In this document: positions 13,746 to 22,871 of the stretch, one piece after another | How the letters are laid out: every line of letters starts with the position of its first letter | Position numbering within the stretch: position 1 is the first letter of the stretch | Assembly (NCBI GenBank): GCA_041688815.1 | Contig: JBDNHK010000081.1 | Location: 1 to 25,660, forward strand | From: Rhabdothermincola_A sp041688815 | Lineage (GTDB): Bacteria > Actinomycetota > Acidimicrobiia > Acidimicrobiales > Acidimicrobilacustridaceae | DNA length: 25,660 nucleotides | Direction: 5' to 3' | Position numbers and translations under genes: made by a program | The notes under the pieces: model-generated | Told to the model about the DNA's origin: nothing | Database searches by the model: none | Seen by the model: the letters and a program-made list of their open reading frames with translations, nothing else

Positions 13746-14638
13746 GGCACCTGCTCGAGATCGACGACCTCGACCCGCGGGAGTTGCGTGAGGTGCTCGC
13801 GGCGGCCTCGGCTCCCGCCACACCGGTCCTGGCCGGCCGGGGCATGGGGCTGCTGTTCGAGAAGCCGTCGGCTCGCACTCGCAACTCCGTGGAGATGGCC
13901 GTCGTGCAACTGGGGGGGCATCCCGTCACCATCCGCCCCGACGAGGTGGGCCTCGACACTCGCGAGACGGTCGAGGACGTCACCCGCACCCTGGGCTGCT
14001 ACCACGCCGCCATCGGGGCGAGGGTGTTCGAGCACGAGAAGCTCGACCGCATGGTGGCGGTGACGAGCGTGCCGGTGGTGAATCTGCTCTCTGATCAGGC
14101 CCATCCGTTCCAGGCCCTGGCCGACGTGCTCACCCTCGCCGACGAGTTCGGCGGACTCGACGCCCTGGCTGGTCGGGTCGTCACCTACGTGGGCGACGGG
14201 AACAACGTGGCCCGGAGCCTGGCGTTGGCCGCAGGATTGCTCGGGATGCAGGTGCGGGTGGCCACCCCTCCGGGGTACGAGATGACCCCTAGTGACGAGC
14301 AACGGGTCCGCTCGGCCGGGGTCGACCTGGTCACCACCCACGATCCCGTGGCGGGCGTCATCGGAGCTGATGCGGTCTACACCGATGTATGGGCCTCGAT
14401 GGGCCAGGAGGCCGAGGCCGCCGAGCGCCGTCGGGCCTTTGCCGGGTTCACGGTCGATGAAGCGCTCATGAGCCGGGCGTCGGCCGAGGCCGTGTTCCTG
14501 CACTGCATGCCTGCGCACCGCGGCGAGGAGGTCTCGGGTGAGGTGCTCGAGGGTCCCCGGAGTCGTGTGTGGCCGCAGGCCACGAACCGCATGCACGCCG
14601 CCCGCGGCGCCATCACCTGGCTCATGGGCCAACCATGA
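13742..14638 (+). CDS. argF: Ornithine carbamoyltransferase
   Basis: Makes citrulline from ornithine and carbamoyl phosphate. It has 298 residues, a little shorter than E. coli ArgF. The carbamoyl-phosphate loop reads FEKPSARTRNS with Ser43-Ala44-Arg45-Thr46-Arg47; most family members have STRTR, so Ala44 replaces the usual Thr while the key Ser, Arg and Thr remain. Further motifs are HPFQALADVLTLAD (HPxQ), YVGDGNNVARSL, and the ornithine-binding HCMPAHRGEEVSGEV. DVWASMGQE is also present. N-terminal residues are few before the first helix, as in other actinobacterial forms. The ATG lies inside the argD stop, and the stop overlaps argR, so translation is coupled throughout. Confidence 0.96.
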   Translation: MRHLLEIDDLDPRELREVLAAASAPATPVLAGRGMGLLFEKPSARTRNSVEMAVVQLGGHPVTIRPDEVGLDTRETVEDVTRTLGCYHAAIGARVFEHEKLDRMVAVTSVPVVNLLSDQAHPFQALADVLTLADEFGGLDALAGRVVTYVGDGNNVARSLALAAGLLGMQVRVATPPGYEMTPSDEQRVRSAGVDLVTTHDPVAGVIGADAVYTDVWASMGQEAEAAERRRAFAGFTVDEALMSRASAEAVFLHCMPAHRGEEVSGEVLEGPRSRVWPQATNRMHAARGAITWLMGQP

Positions 14639-15123
14639 CCAGCGACAAGGAGCCGGTGAAGCTCGGCAAGACCCAACGCCAGCACCTCGTGGCCAAGTTG
14701 ATCGAGGCGCAGCCGGTCGCCAACCAGGTTCAGCTCGTGGAGCTGCTCGCCGCCGAGGGGGTGCTCGCCACCCAGGCCACGGTGTCGCGTGATCTCGACG
14801 ATCTCGGGGCCATCAAGGTGCGCGTGCCCGGGGGAGAGTCGGCCTACGCCATCCCCGCGCTGCCCAAGCAGCAACGAGCGCCCGAGGACCACCTCCGCCG
14901 GGTCTTCGGCGACTGGGTCGTGGAAGTCGCGCATTCGGCCAACCTCGTGGTGGTGCGTACCCCTCCCGGATCGGCCCACGTCGTAGCCTCGGCCCTCGAC
15001 CGCGCCGGCGTGCCCGACGTCGTGGGCACCGTCGCCGGCGACGACACGATCCTCGTGATCGTCGACGAGACCGTCGGTGGTGCGGCGTTGGCCGCCCGCC
15101 TGTCCGACCTCGCTGGGCTCTAG
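14635..15123 (+). CDS. argR: Arginine repressor ArgR
   Basis: A 162-residue arginine-sensing transcription factor, hexameric in the family. The N-terminal winged helix contains TQRQHLVAKLIEAQ and the recognition region ATQATVSRDLDDLGAIKVR (about 43-61). The C-terminal oligomerisation and arginine-binding domain has VVRTPPGSAHVVASALDRAG and GTVAGDDTILVIVDE, with the Asp pair that contacts arginine. The start is ATG 14635 (MTSDKEP), overlapping the argF stop. The gene lies inside the operon it is predicted to control through the palindrome before argC, which gives autoregulation. Confidence 0.96.
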   Translation: MTSDKEPVKLGKTQRQHLVAKLIEAQPVANQVQLVELLAAEGVLATQATVSRDLDDLGAIKVRVPGGESAYAIPALPKQQRAPEDHLRRVFGDWVVEVAHSANLVVVRTPPGSAHVVASALDRAGVPDVVGTVAGDDTILVIVDETVGGAALAARLSDLAGL

Positions 15124-15185
15124 CGGCCCGCCTTTCCCCCACCCCGTTCCGGTCCTCAGGGCCGTTCGAGCAAGGAAGTGACCTG

Positions 15186-16379
15186 ATGGCGAACCGAGTG
15201 GTGCTGGCCTACAGCGGCGGTCTCGACACCTCCGTGGCCGTGCGCTGGATGATCGAGAACTACGGCGTCGAGGTGATCACCGTGGCGTGCAACCTCGGCC
15301 AGGAAGGCGACTGGGAGGGGCTGCAGGCCAAGGCCTTCGCCGCCGGTGCGGTGGAGGCCGTGGTGGTGGACTGCCGCGACGAGTTCGCTCGCGACTTCAT
15401 CGCTCCGGCCCTGAAGGCCAACGCCCTCTACGAGGGCCGGTACCCGTTGGTGTCGTCGCTCTCTCGGCCGGTGATCGTGAAGCACCTGGTGGCTGCCGCT
15501 CGGGCCCATGGAGCCGACGCCGTCGCCCACGGTTGCACCGGCAAGGGGAACGACCAGGTGCGCTTCGAGGTGGCGACCCGTGCCCTCGCCCCCGATCTCG
15601 AGATCCTCGCCCCGGTGCGCAACTGGGGCATGACACGCGAGATGAGCATCGAGTACGCCGAGGCTCACGACATCCCCGTCGCCGCCACCAGGGAGAAGCT
15701 GTACTCCATCGACGACAACCTCTGGGGTCGGGCCATCGAGTGCGGGGGGATGGAAGATCCGTGGGCCCGACCGCCCGAAGGCGTCTGGAGCATGACCACG
15801 GTCAAGGCCTCCGAGGCCCGGGAGATGGTGGTGGGTTTCGAGCAGGGCCTCCCCGTCTCGCTCGACGGTCGGATCCTTCCCCTGCACGAGTTGATCGTCG
15901 AGATGAACGACATCGTCGGGTCCTATGGCTGGGGCCGGCTCGACATGGTCGAGAACCGGCGGGTCGGCATCAAGAGTCGCGAGACCTACGAGGCCCCCGG
16001 TGCGCTGGCCCTCATCGAGGCCCACCAGGACCTCGAGTCGATCACCCTCGAACGCGACGTCACCCACGAGAAGCAACGGCTCGAAGGCCGCTACGCCGAA
16101 TTGGTGTACGACGGCATGTGGTACTCACCCCTCAAGAACGCCCTCGACGCCTTCGTCGACTCGACCCAGACCTTCGTCACCGGCGAGGTGCGACTCCGCC
16201 TCGAACCGGGGCGTTGTTTCGTGGTCGGCCGCCGCAGCCCCCACAGCCTCTACGACTACGGCCTCGCCACCTACGACGCCGCCGACACCTTCCAGCACGC
16301 CGATTCGGAGGGCTTCGTGAAACTGTGGGGACTGGGTATCCAGACGTGGGCCGCCAAGCAGGCCCAGGTCGGGGAGTGA
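15186..16379 (+). CDS. argG: Argininosuccinate synthase
   Basis: Condenses citrulline and aspartate using ATP to give argininosuccinate. It has 397 residues, the standard length of the common type I form. The ATP-binding PP-loop is VLAYSGGLDTSVAVRWM (6-22). Other landmarks are YPLVSSLSRPVIVKHLV, HGCTGKGNDQVRFEV and SIDDNLWGRAIECG. A good ribosome binding site, AAGGAAG (15172-15178), stands seven bases before the ATG. A 62-base gap separates it from argR, the only sizeable gap in the cluster. I see no ARG box or clear promoter in it, so read-through from argC is the simplest model. Confidence 0.97.
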   Translation: MANRVVLAYSGGLDTSVAVRWMIENYGVEVITVACNLGQEGDWEGLQAKAFAAGAVEAVVVDCRDEFARDFIAPALKANALYEGRYPLVSSLSRPVIVKHLVAAARAHGADAVAHGCTGKGNDQVRFEVATRALAPDLEILAPVRNWGMTREMSIEYAEAHDIPVAATREKLYSIDDNLWGRAIECGGMEDPWARPPEGVWSMTTVKASEAREMVVGFEQGLPVSLDGRILPLHELIVEMNDIVGSYGWGRLDMVENRRVGIKSRETYEAPGALALIEAHQDLESITLERDVTHEKQRLEGRYAELVYDGMWYSPLKNALDAFVDSTQTFVTGEVRLRLEPGRCFVVGRRSPHSLYDYGLATYDAADTFQHADSEGFVKLWGLGIQTWAAKQAQVGE

Positions 16380-16389
16380 GGGCACGACC

Positions 16390-17772
16390 ATGAGCACGTT
16401 GTGGCACGGCCGCTTCGAGGGCACTCCGGCCGAGGACCTCCTGGCGTTCACCGTCAGTCTGCCCTTCGACCGCCGTCTCGCGACCGACGACCTCCGGGGG
16501 TCACGGGCGCACGTGCACGGTCTGACCCGGGCGGGAATCCTCGATCCCTCCGAGTGCGATCTGGTCCTCTCGGCTCTTGACGAGGTCGAGGCCGAGCTGG
16601 CGTCCGGGTCCTTCGTGTTCGTGGCCACCGACGAGGACATCCACACCGCCGTCGAGCGGCGGGTCACCGAGCTGGCCGGACCGGCCGGCGGGAAGCTCCA
16701 CACCGGTCGCAGCCGCAACGATCAGGTCGCCACCGATCTGCGTCTCTTCGTGAAGCGCGAGCTGGTCTCGATCGCCGAGCGGGTCCTCGGGCTCCAGCGG
16801 GTTCTCGTGGCCCGCGCCGCCGAAGTCGGCGACGCCTACCTTCCCGGGTACACCCATCTGCAACGGGCCCAGCCGGTGCTGCTCGCCCACCATCTCCTCG
16901 CCCATGCCTGGGCGCTGGCGCGCGATCTCGACCGTCTGGCCGACACCCGGCGTCGACTCGACGTCTCCCCGCTCGGCGCCGGCGCGCTGGCAGGTTCGTC
17001 GCTTCCGCTCGATCCTGCCGCCATCGCGGCGGACCTCGGATTCGCGGAGGTCTTCAACAACTCCCTCGACGCCGTCAGCGACCGTGACTTCGTGGTCGAG
17101 ACACTCTTCGATCTGGCCCTGCTCGGCGTCCACCTGTCCCGTCTGGCCGAGGAGATCATCTTGTGGTCGAGCGCCGAGTTCGGCTTCCTCGGCCTCGCCG
17201 ACGCGTACTCCACTGGTTCGTCGATGCTGCCGCAGAAGAAGAACCCCGACATCGCCGAGCTCACCCGGGGCAAGACCGGCCGCCTGATCGGCAACCTCAC
17301 CGGTCTGCTCGTCACCCTCAAGGCCCTGCCGTTGGCCTACAACCGTGACCTCCAGGAGGACAAGGAGCCGCTCTTCGACAGCCTCGACACGGTGGCCCTC
17401 GCCCTCACCGCCATGACCGGCCTGCTGGCCTCTTCCACCTTCCACCTCTTGGCGATGGCGGCGGCGGCCGATGTCCCGACCAGCGCCGCCACCGACCTGG
17501 CCGAGTTCCTCGTGATGCAGGGAGTGCCCTTCCGTGAGGCTCATGCGGTCGTCGGGGCCCTCGTCCGCCGCAGTCTCGACGAGGGCATCGCCCTTCGCGA
17601 GCTGGTGGCCGCCGCCCCCGAACTCGGCGCCGATGCGCTCGACCTCCTCGCGCCGGGGGCGTCGGTCCGACGCCGCACCACGCCTGGGGGCGCCGGGCCG
17701 GCACCGGTGGCTGAACAGCTGTTGGCGTTCCGGTCTCGTCTGGGCGCCGACGAGGCCCGCTGGGCCGGGTGA
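16390..17772 (+). CDS. argH: Argininosuccinate lyase
   Basis: Splits argininosuccinate into arginine and fumarate, the last step of the pathway. It has 460 residues, of the fumarase/aspartase superfamily. It starts STLWHGRFEG and shows DEDIHTAVERRVTEL, GKLHTGRSRNDQVATDLRL, LPGYTHLQRAQPVLLAHHLL, and the superfamily signature GSSMLPQKKNPDIAELTRGK, with the flexible-loop catalytic Ser at 277 or 278. LQEDKEPLFDS and the C-terminal SLDEGIALRELV region follow. It begins 10 bases after argG and ends the arg gene run; hairpin-forming sequence follows within 20 bases. Confidence 0.97.
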   Translation: MSTLWHGRFEGTPAEDLLAFTVSLPFDRRLATDDLRGSRAHVHGLTRAGILDPSECDLVLSALDEVEAELASGSFVFVATDEDIHTAVERRVTELAGPAGGKLHTGRSRNDQVATDLRLFVKRELVSIAERVLGLQRVLVARAAEVGDAYLPGYTHLQRAQPVLLAHHLLAHAWALARDLDRLADTRRRLDVSPLGAGALAGSSLPLDPAAIAADLGFAEVFNNSLDAVSDRDFVVETLFDLALLGVHLSRLAEEIILWSSAEFGFLGLADAYSTGSSMLPQKKNPDIAELTRGKTGRLIGNLTGLLVTLKALPLAYNRDLQEDKEPLFDSLDTVALALTAMTGLLASSTFHLLAMAAAADVPTSAATDLAEFLVMQGVPFREAHAVVGALVRRSLDEGIALRELVAAAPELGADALDLLAPGASVRRRTTPGGAGPAPVAEQLLAFRSRLGADEARWAG

Positions 17773-17780
17773 CGATGGCT

Positions 17781-17809
17781 GTCGGTTCACCGACGGGGCG
17801 GCCCGTCGG
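17781..17809 (+). terminator. Possible terminator or alternative hairpins after argH
   Basis: A perfect 8-bp GC-rich stem, CCGACGGG (17790-17797) with CCCGTCGG (17802-17809), has a GCGG loop. An upstream GTCGG (17781-17785) can instead pair with CCGAC (17790-17794), so the two folds exclude each other. It lies just after argH and before the NUDIX gene. There is no T-run, so an actinobacterial U-tract-less terminator is only inferred. Confidence 0.4.
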
Positions 17810-17869
17810 CCGCGCCGGGCCGCCTCGAGACCCACGGGTGGTCGCTCCGCCCGAGCGAGTGAGAGGTGC

Positions 17870-18463
17870 ATGACCGATCAGCATGCCGAAGGTGAAGGGG
17901 GACTCGCACGCGTGGTGACGACGCTCGAGACCATGTCGGTACCAGACCCCCACCAGGCCGCCGTCCGTGACCGGATGCTGGCCTTTGCCGCCATCCATCC
18001 CGACGCCCTGCTGCGGTCCTGCACCGAGGGGCACTTCACGGCTTCGGCTCTCGTCGTCGACCCAGGCTCCGAGCAGGTGCTGGTGTTGTTCCACACGAAG
18101 CTGCGCCGATGGCTCCAGCCGGGAGGGCACGCCGACGGTGACACCGATCTGGCTGCCGCGGCACGGCGCGAAGCCACGGAGGAGACCGGAATCGGCGGCC
18201 TCGTCGTGCTGGGTGGACCCGTCGACCTCGACATCCACGAGGTGCGGCCCCCGGCCGAGGATCCGCATCTGCACCTAGACGTCCGCTATGTCGTGGTGGC
18301 TCCGACCGATTCGACCCCGCACGGAAATCACGAGTCCGAGGCGTTGCGATGGGTCGGACTCGACGAGCTCCTCGGGCTCGGGGCCGACGCGGGCTTGCGG
18401 CGGCTGGCCGGTCGTGGCGTGGCGGTGGTGCGTGAGGCGAGGGGCCGCGGGCTCGTGTCATGA
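17870..18463 (+). CDS. NUDIX hydrolase
   Basis: A 197-residue NUDIX-fold protein, cleaving a nucleoside diphosphate linked to some group X. The NUDIX box is GGHADGDTDLAAAARREATE followed by ETG, with the metal-binding REATEETG core intact. The first Glu of the classical box (GX5E) is replaced, as in the GGHADGD-type subfamily I recall from actinobacteria. LQPGGH precedes the box, and the C-terminal ESEALRWVGLDELLGLGA is typical. The start is ATG 17870, with GAGAGG (17861-17866) close upstream; the frame is open further 5' but overlaps argH. The substrate is unknown. It lies 97 bases after argH and converges with the next gene. Confidence 0.88.
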   Translation: MTDQHAEGEGGLARVVTTLETMSVPDPHQAAVRDRMLAFAAIHPDALLRSCTEGHFTASALVVDPGSEQVLVLFHTKLRRWLQPGGHADGDTDLAAAARREATEETGIGGLVVLGGPVDLDIHEVRPPAEDPHLHLDVRYVVVAPTDSTPHGNHESEALRWVGLDELLGLGADAGLRRLAGRGVAVVREARGRGLVS

Positions 18464-18477
18464 TCACGAGTCCTCTG

Positions 18478-19077
18478 TCAGGCCAGGTCGCCGGGGGTGC
18501 CGCAGTTCGACATGAAGTTCGTCTTGGCGAAGTAGTCGATCGGCTCGCTCACCTGCCGTTTCTCCTTCTCGGTGACCAGCATGCGGGCGCCCGGGTCGGT
18601 GGCGAGGGCCGCGGCGTAGCGCTGGCGGTCGCCCAGGAAGGTGCGCCAGTCGCCGAGCCATTCGTTGATCATCCGACCGTCGTCGCCGTCGGTGGCGACC
18701 GGGGCGATGGCCTCGAGGCGGCCCAGCATGGCGATGAGCTCGATGTTGGCGGCGGTGACCACATCGCCGCGCGCCGCCGAGTCACGGCTCTCATAGGCCG
18801 GAGGGAGCTGATCGATGGTGGTCATCGTAGCCGCACAGATCGGCTCGGCCTGGTCGGAGAAGGTTCGTGAGTCTGTTCGGCCCTGGGGAATGCGCTGCAC
18901 ACCAGGACCCCACCAGGCGTAGGCCCACAGTGCGGCGATTCCCACCAGGACCAGCAAGGCCAGAACTCGGCCGAAGTGGCGACCGACGTGGAGGGGCTGG
19001 GGGTTCTTGCCCTCGGTGTCGGCGTCCCGGGCGGACGACGGGTCGGTCGTGCCGGGCGGAGAAGTCGGTTCGGACAT
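18478..19077 (-). CDS. Single-pass membrane protein of unknown function
   Basis: I do not recognise a named family. The 199-residue product has a hydrophilic N-terminal tail (about 1-34, rich in Pro, Ser and Thr), one transmembrane segment LALLVLVGIAALWAYAWW (39-56), and a mainly helical C-terminal domain of about 140 residues. By the positive residues before the helix (GRHFGR), the C-terminal domain should be outside the membrane. Two cysteines, Cys81 in EPICAAT and Cys192 in SNCGTPGDLA, could form a disulfide there. The start is ATG 19077-19075, with GGAGG almost adjacent. It is divergent from tyrS, with 104 bases between the starts. Confidence 0.7.
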   Translation of the reverse strand: MSEPTSPPGTTDPSSARDADTEGKNPQPLHVGRHFGRVLALLVLVGIAALWAYAWWGPGVQRIPQGRTDSRTFSDQAEPICAATMTTIDQLPPAYESRDSAARGDVVTAANIELIAMLGRLEAIAPVATDGDDGRMINEWLGDWRTFLGDRQRYAAALATDPGARMLVTEKEKRQVSEPIDYFAKTNFMSNCGTPGDLA

Positions 19078-19181
19078 CCCTCCAACTGTTGCCGCCCGAT
19101 CGGTAGGCCGCCAATCATGAAGCGGATTCGGTGGGTGATCCCGCTGGACGCCACCGCACCGAGCGGGGGAGAGTTCGGGGT

Positions 19182-20459
19182 GTGAGCGCCGCATTCATCC
19201 TCGATGACCTCACCGCCCGCGGGCTGGTGCACGACACGACCGATCCGGAGTTCCTGCGGGCCCGCCTCGATGAAGGTCCCATCACGTTGTACGGCGGCTT
19301 CGACCCCACGGGCGACAGCCTCCACGTCGGTCATCTCGTCCCCCTGCTTCTCCTGCGCCGATTCCAGGCCTTCGGTCACCATCCGGTGGCACTGGCCGGT
19401 GGGGCGACGGGGATGATCGGCGACCCCGGAGGGCGTTCGAGAGAGCGCAACCTCCTCGACGCAGCCACGATCGACACGAACCTGACCGCCATCACGGCGC
19501 AACTGGCCCGGTTCCTCGACTTCGAGACTGCGGAGAACCCGGCCCGCCTGGTCGACAACCGCACCTGGACTCAGGGCATGGGGGTCCTCGACTTCCTGCG
19601 CGACGTGGGCAAGCACGTCACCGTGAACACCATGCTGGCCAAGGAGTCGGTGCGAGCACGGGTGCAGAGCGAGCACGGCATCTCGTTCACCGAGTTCAGC
19701 TACATGCTGTTGCAGGCCAACGACTACCGCCACCTGTGCGACACCATGGGCGTCGAGCTCCAGGTGGGCGGCTCGGATCAGTGGGGCAACATCACCGCCG
19801 GGATCGATCTCGTCAGACGCACCTCCGGAGCCCATGTGCACGGCCTCACCGTCCCCCTCGTGACCCGGGCCGATGGGACCAAGTTCGGCAAGTCGACCGG
19901 TGACGCCGTGTGGCTGTCGGCGGAGCGCACGTCGCCGTACGCCTTCTTCCAGTACTTCGTGAACTCCGACGACCGTGACATCGAACGTTTCCTGCTCCAG
20001 CTGACGTTGTTGCCGCTCGACGAGATCGCGGCGGTGATGGAACGACACCGGGCCGCCCCGGAGAGCCGCCAGGCCCAGCAGGCCCTGGCTCACGCCGTCA
20101 CCGCCCTCGTGCACGGCCACGAGGCTGCGGCCGAGGCGGTCGGGGCCTCGAGTGGCTTCACCCGGTCGGTGGAGGAACTGAGTGAGGCCGAGTGGGCCGA
20201 ACTGGCGGCAACGCTGCCGACGGTGTCGATCGCGGACCGGGACGCGATCGGTGCCGATCTCGACCTCGTCTCGGTGCTCGTGGTCCTCGGGGTTCTCTCG
20301 TCGAAGAGCGAGGGGCGCCGGCTGGTGGCCCAGGGCGGCCTCTACCTGAACGATCTGGCTGTCACCGAGGGCCGCCGACTGGAGCCGGCCGACTGGCGCT
20401 TCGGCACCTATTGCATGGTGCGCCGAGGGAAAAAGCAGCGCCACGTCCTGCGGCGTTGA
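19182..20459 (+). CDS. tyrS: Tyrosine-tRNA ligase
   Basis: Charges tRNA-Tyr. It has 425 residues, the standard size for bacterial TyrRS. The class I HIGH motif appears as HVGH (48-51) after YGGFDPTGDSL, with Tyr37 in the tyrosine pocket region. GGSDQWGNITAGI is the conserved substrate-binding segment, and the KMSKS loop reads KFGKS (234-238). The C-terminal S4 RNA-binding domain is about residues 360-425, with SSKSEGRRLVAQGGLYLN. The start is GTG 19182 (MSAAFIL), with GGGGGAGAG upstream; an earlier in-frame ATG at 19131 would add a non-family extension. I see no T-box in the short leader. It is directly followed by the rRNA operon. Confidence 0.96.
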   Translation: MSAAFILDDLTARGLVHDTTDPEFLRARLDEGPITLYGGFDPTGDSLHVGHLVPLLLLRRFQAFGHHPVALAGGATGMIGDPGGRSRERNLLDAATIDTNLTAITAQLARFLDFETAENPARLVDNRTWTQGMGVLDFLRDVGKHVTVNTMLAKESVRARVQSEHGISFTEFSYMLLQANDYRHLCDTMGVELQVGGSDQWGNITAGIDLVRRTSGAHVHGLTVPLVTRADGTKFGKSTGDAVWLSAERTSPYAFFQYFVNSDDRDIERFLLQLTLLPLDEIAAVMERHRAAPESRQAQQALAHAVTALVHGHEAAAEAVGASSGFTRSVEELSEAEWAELAATLPTVSIADRDAIGADLDLVSVLVVLGVLSSKSEGRRLVAQGGLYLNDLAVTEGRRLEPADWRFGTYCMVRRGKKQRHVLRR

Positions 20460-20522
20460 GCCTCACTCTGCGGCCGGAGCGCCGGCTCGAGGGGGTGGTA
20501 ACCCATGCCACGTCGGCTGAGG

Positions 20523-20551
20523 TTGCCGGGGCGTGAGCGGCGCACTACATT
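20523..20551 (+). promoter_or_regulatory. Predicted upstream rRNA promoter
   Basis: TTGCCG (20523-20528) and TACATT (20546-20551) are separated by exactly 17 bases, about 100 bases before the stronger promoter. Tandem promoters are usual for rRNA operons. The match to consensus is moderate. Confidence 0.45.
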
Positions 20552-20625
20552 GCCTCTGCGCCCCTCCCGACCGGTTCGCCGGAAGGCTCGGAGCCCAAGC
20601 AGGCAGTCAGACCGGCGGTGCCGGG

Positions 20626-20654
20626 TTGACATCCTCCAAGCGCCTCGGTAGAGT
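20626..20654 (+). promoter_or_regulatory. Predicted main rRNA promoter
   Basis: A perfect -35, TTGACA (20626-20631), a 17-base spacer, and a good -10, TAGAGT (20649-20654). This is the best sigma-70-type promoter seen in the window. The start would be near 20661, giving a leader of about 360 bases before 16S. Confidence 0.8.
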
Positions 20655-20783
20655 GGCACTCCGCTCAGAACGAGTCATGCCCTTGCGGCACGGCTCCGGA
20701 GTCGGAGGCTGGAACCGGCGCCTGATGGCGTGAGGCCAGCATGAGTGCGTCGAGTTCAGGCCTCCGGGTCTTCTCGACCCCGC

Positions 20784-20795
20784 GCTCCTTGAAAA
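20784..20795 (+). promoter_or_regulatory. boxA-like antitermination site in rRNA leader
   Basis: GCTCCTTGAAAA resembles the boxA element (TGCTCTTTGA-type) that recruits Nus factors to keep RNA polymerase on rRNA operons. It lies downstream of both promoters and overlaps the beginning of the 16S processing stem. Confidence 0.55.
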
Positions 20796-20810
20796 CGGAA
20801 CAGAGGACGA
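20792..20810 (+). promoter_or_regulatory. 16S processing stem, left strand
   Basis: The 19 bases AAAACGGAACAGAGGACGA are perfectly complementary to 22701-22719 in the 16S-23S spacer. They would pair in the precursor RNA and bring the two ends of 16S together, forming the double-stranded substrate expected for RNase III. Confidence 0.85.
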
Positions 20811-20946
20811 AAAAGCCAGTGCGGGCGATCACCGCCACGGCGTCCACCCGAGCTCGTGCTTCGGCACAGGGTGGTCGTACGAGTCGTGATCGTTCACATA
20901 GTATTTCCGGTGAAGGTCTTACCAGGCCGACACCAATTCGAGAACC

Positions 20947-20966
20947 ATGGAGGAGAGCCCCTCCAT
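20947..20966 (+). other. Leader hairpin before 16S
   Basis: ATGGAGG (20947-20953) pairs with CCTCCAT (20960-20966) around a 6-base loop. It is one of two strong hairpins in the last 80 bases of the leader. Confidence 0.5.
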
Positions 20967-20989
20967 CTCGGACTTTTCATACCGATCGT

Positions 20990-21013
20990 GATCACGACCT
21001 CCGGGTCGTGATC
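20990..21013 (+). other. Ten-bp hairpin directly upstream of 16S
   Basis: GATCACGACC (20990-20999) and GGTCGTGATC (21004-21013) form a perfect 10-bp stem with a TCCG tetraloop, ending about seven bases before the mature 16S 5' end. It probably helps folding or processing of the precursor. Confidence 0.65.
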
Positions 21014-21019
21014 GAGATC

Positions 21020-22549
<1,530 letters not shown>

Positions 22550-22700
22550 AGTCCAGCTCGAAAGAGCGCCTCTCCCGATCGTTCGGTCGTTCGACCGGAC
22601 CGTGGAGAAGGATTCCCAGTTGGTGCACTGGTTACTCGGCAGTAAGATGCTGGCGTCGGATAGAGCTCTCGGGCTCTCCTTCGTCGACGGACTGCTCCCG

Positions 22701-22719
22701 TCGTCCTCTGTTCCGTTTT
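22701..22719 (+). promoter_or_regulatory. 16S processing stem, right strand
   Basis: TCGTCCTCTGTTCCGTTTT is the exact reverse complement of leader positions 20792-20810. It lies about 155 bases after the 16S 3' end. Confidence 0.85.
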
Positions 22720-22831
22720 GAGGGAGTGCGCACACCGCACTCGCTCTTCTCGGCGTTCTCTGCGCCAGGTGCTCGAGCCCAGCTCGCATCCGGGTCCCGC
22801 ATGACGCCGACGTGTCGTCGACACCGTCGCG

Positions 22832-22850
22832 CCCTTTGAGAATTGCATAG
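22832..22850 (+). promoter_or_regulatory. boxA-type conserved element in the spacer
   Basis: CCCTTTGAGAATTGCATAG matches the TTTGAGAACTnnATAG element typical of actinobacterial spacers. It is likely an antitermination and pre-23S processing signal about 20 bases before the 23S gene. Confidence 0.6.
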
Positions 22851-22871
22851 CGAGCACGAGCATCTTTGTTC

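Larger units (their letters stand above)
20460..21019 (+). other. rRNA operon promoter and leader region
   Basis: A 560-base region between tyrS and 16S without protein genes. It holds a weak hairpin just after tyrS (GCCGG 20473-20477 with CCGGC 20482-20486), two promoter-like pairs, a boxA-like site, the left strand of the 16S processing stem and two strong hairpins near the 16S start. These are listed separately. Confidence 0.8.

Noticed and set aside
18110..18210. Degenerate, possibly inactive NUDIX box (first Glu replaced)
   Set aside because: The metal-binding REATEETG core is intact, and the GGHADGD variant is one I recall from other actinobacterial NUDIX proteins.
19078..19181. T-box or other leader control of tyrS
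   Set aside because: The leader is only about 100 bases and I see neither a T-box bulge sequence nor a terminator/antiterminator pair.
20876..20904. Possible third rRNA promoter with TAGTAT as -10
   Set aside because: The -35 position (CGTACG) has no resemblance to consensus, and the site lies inside the structured leader.
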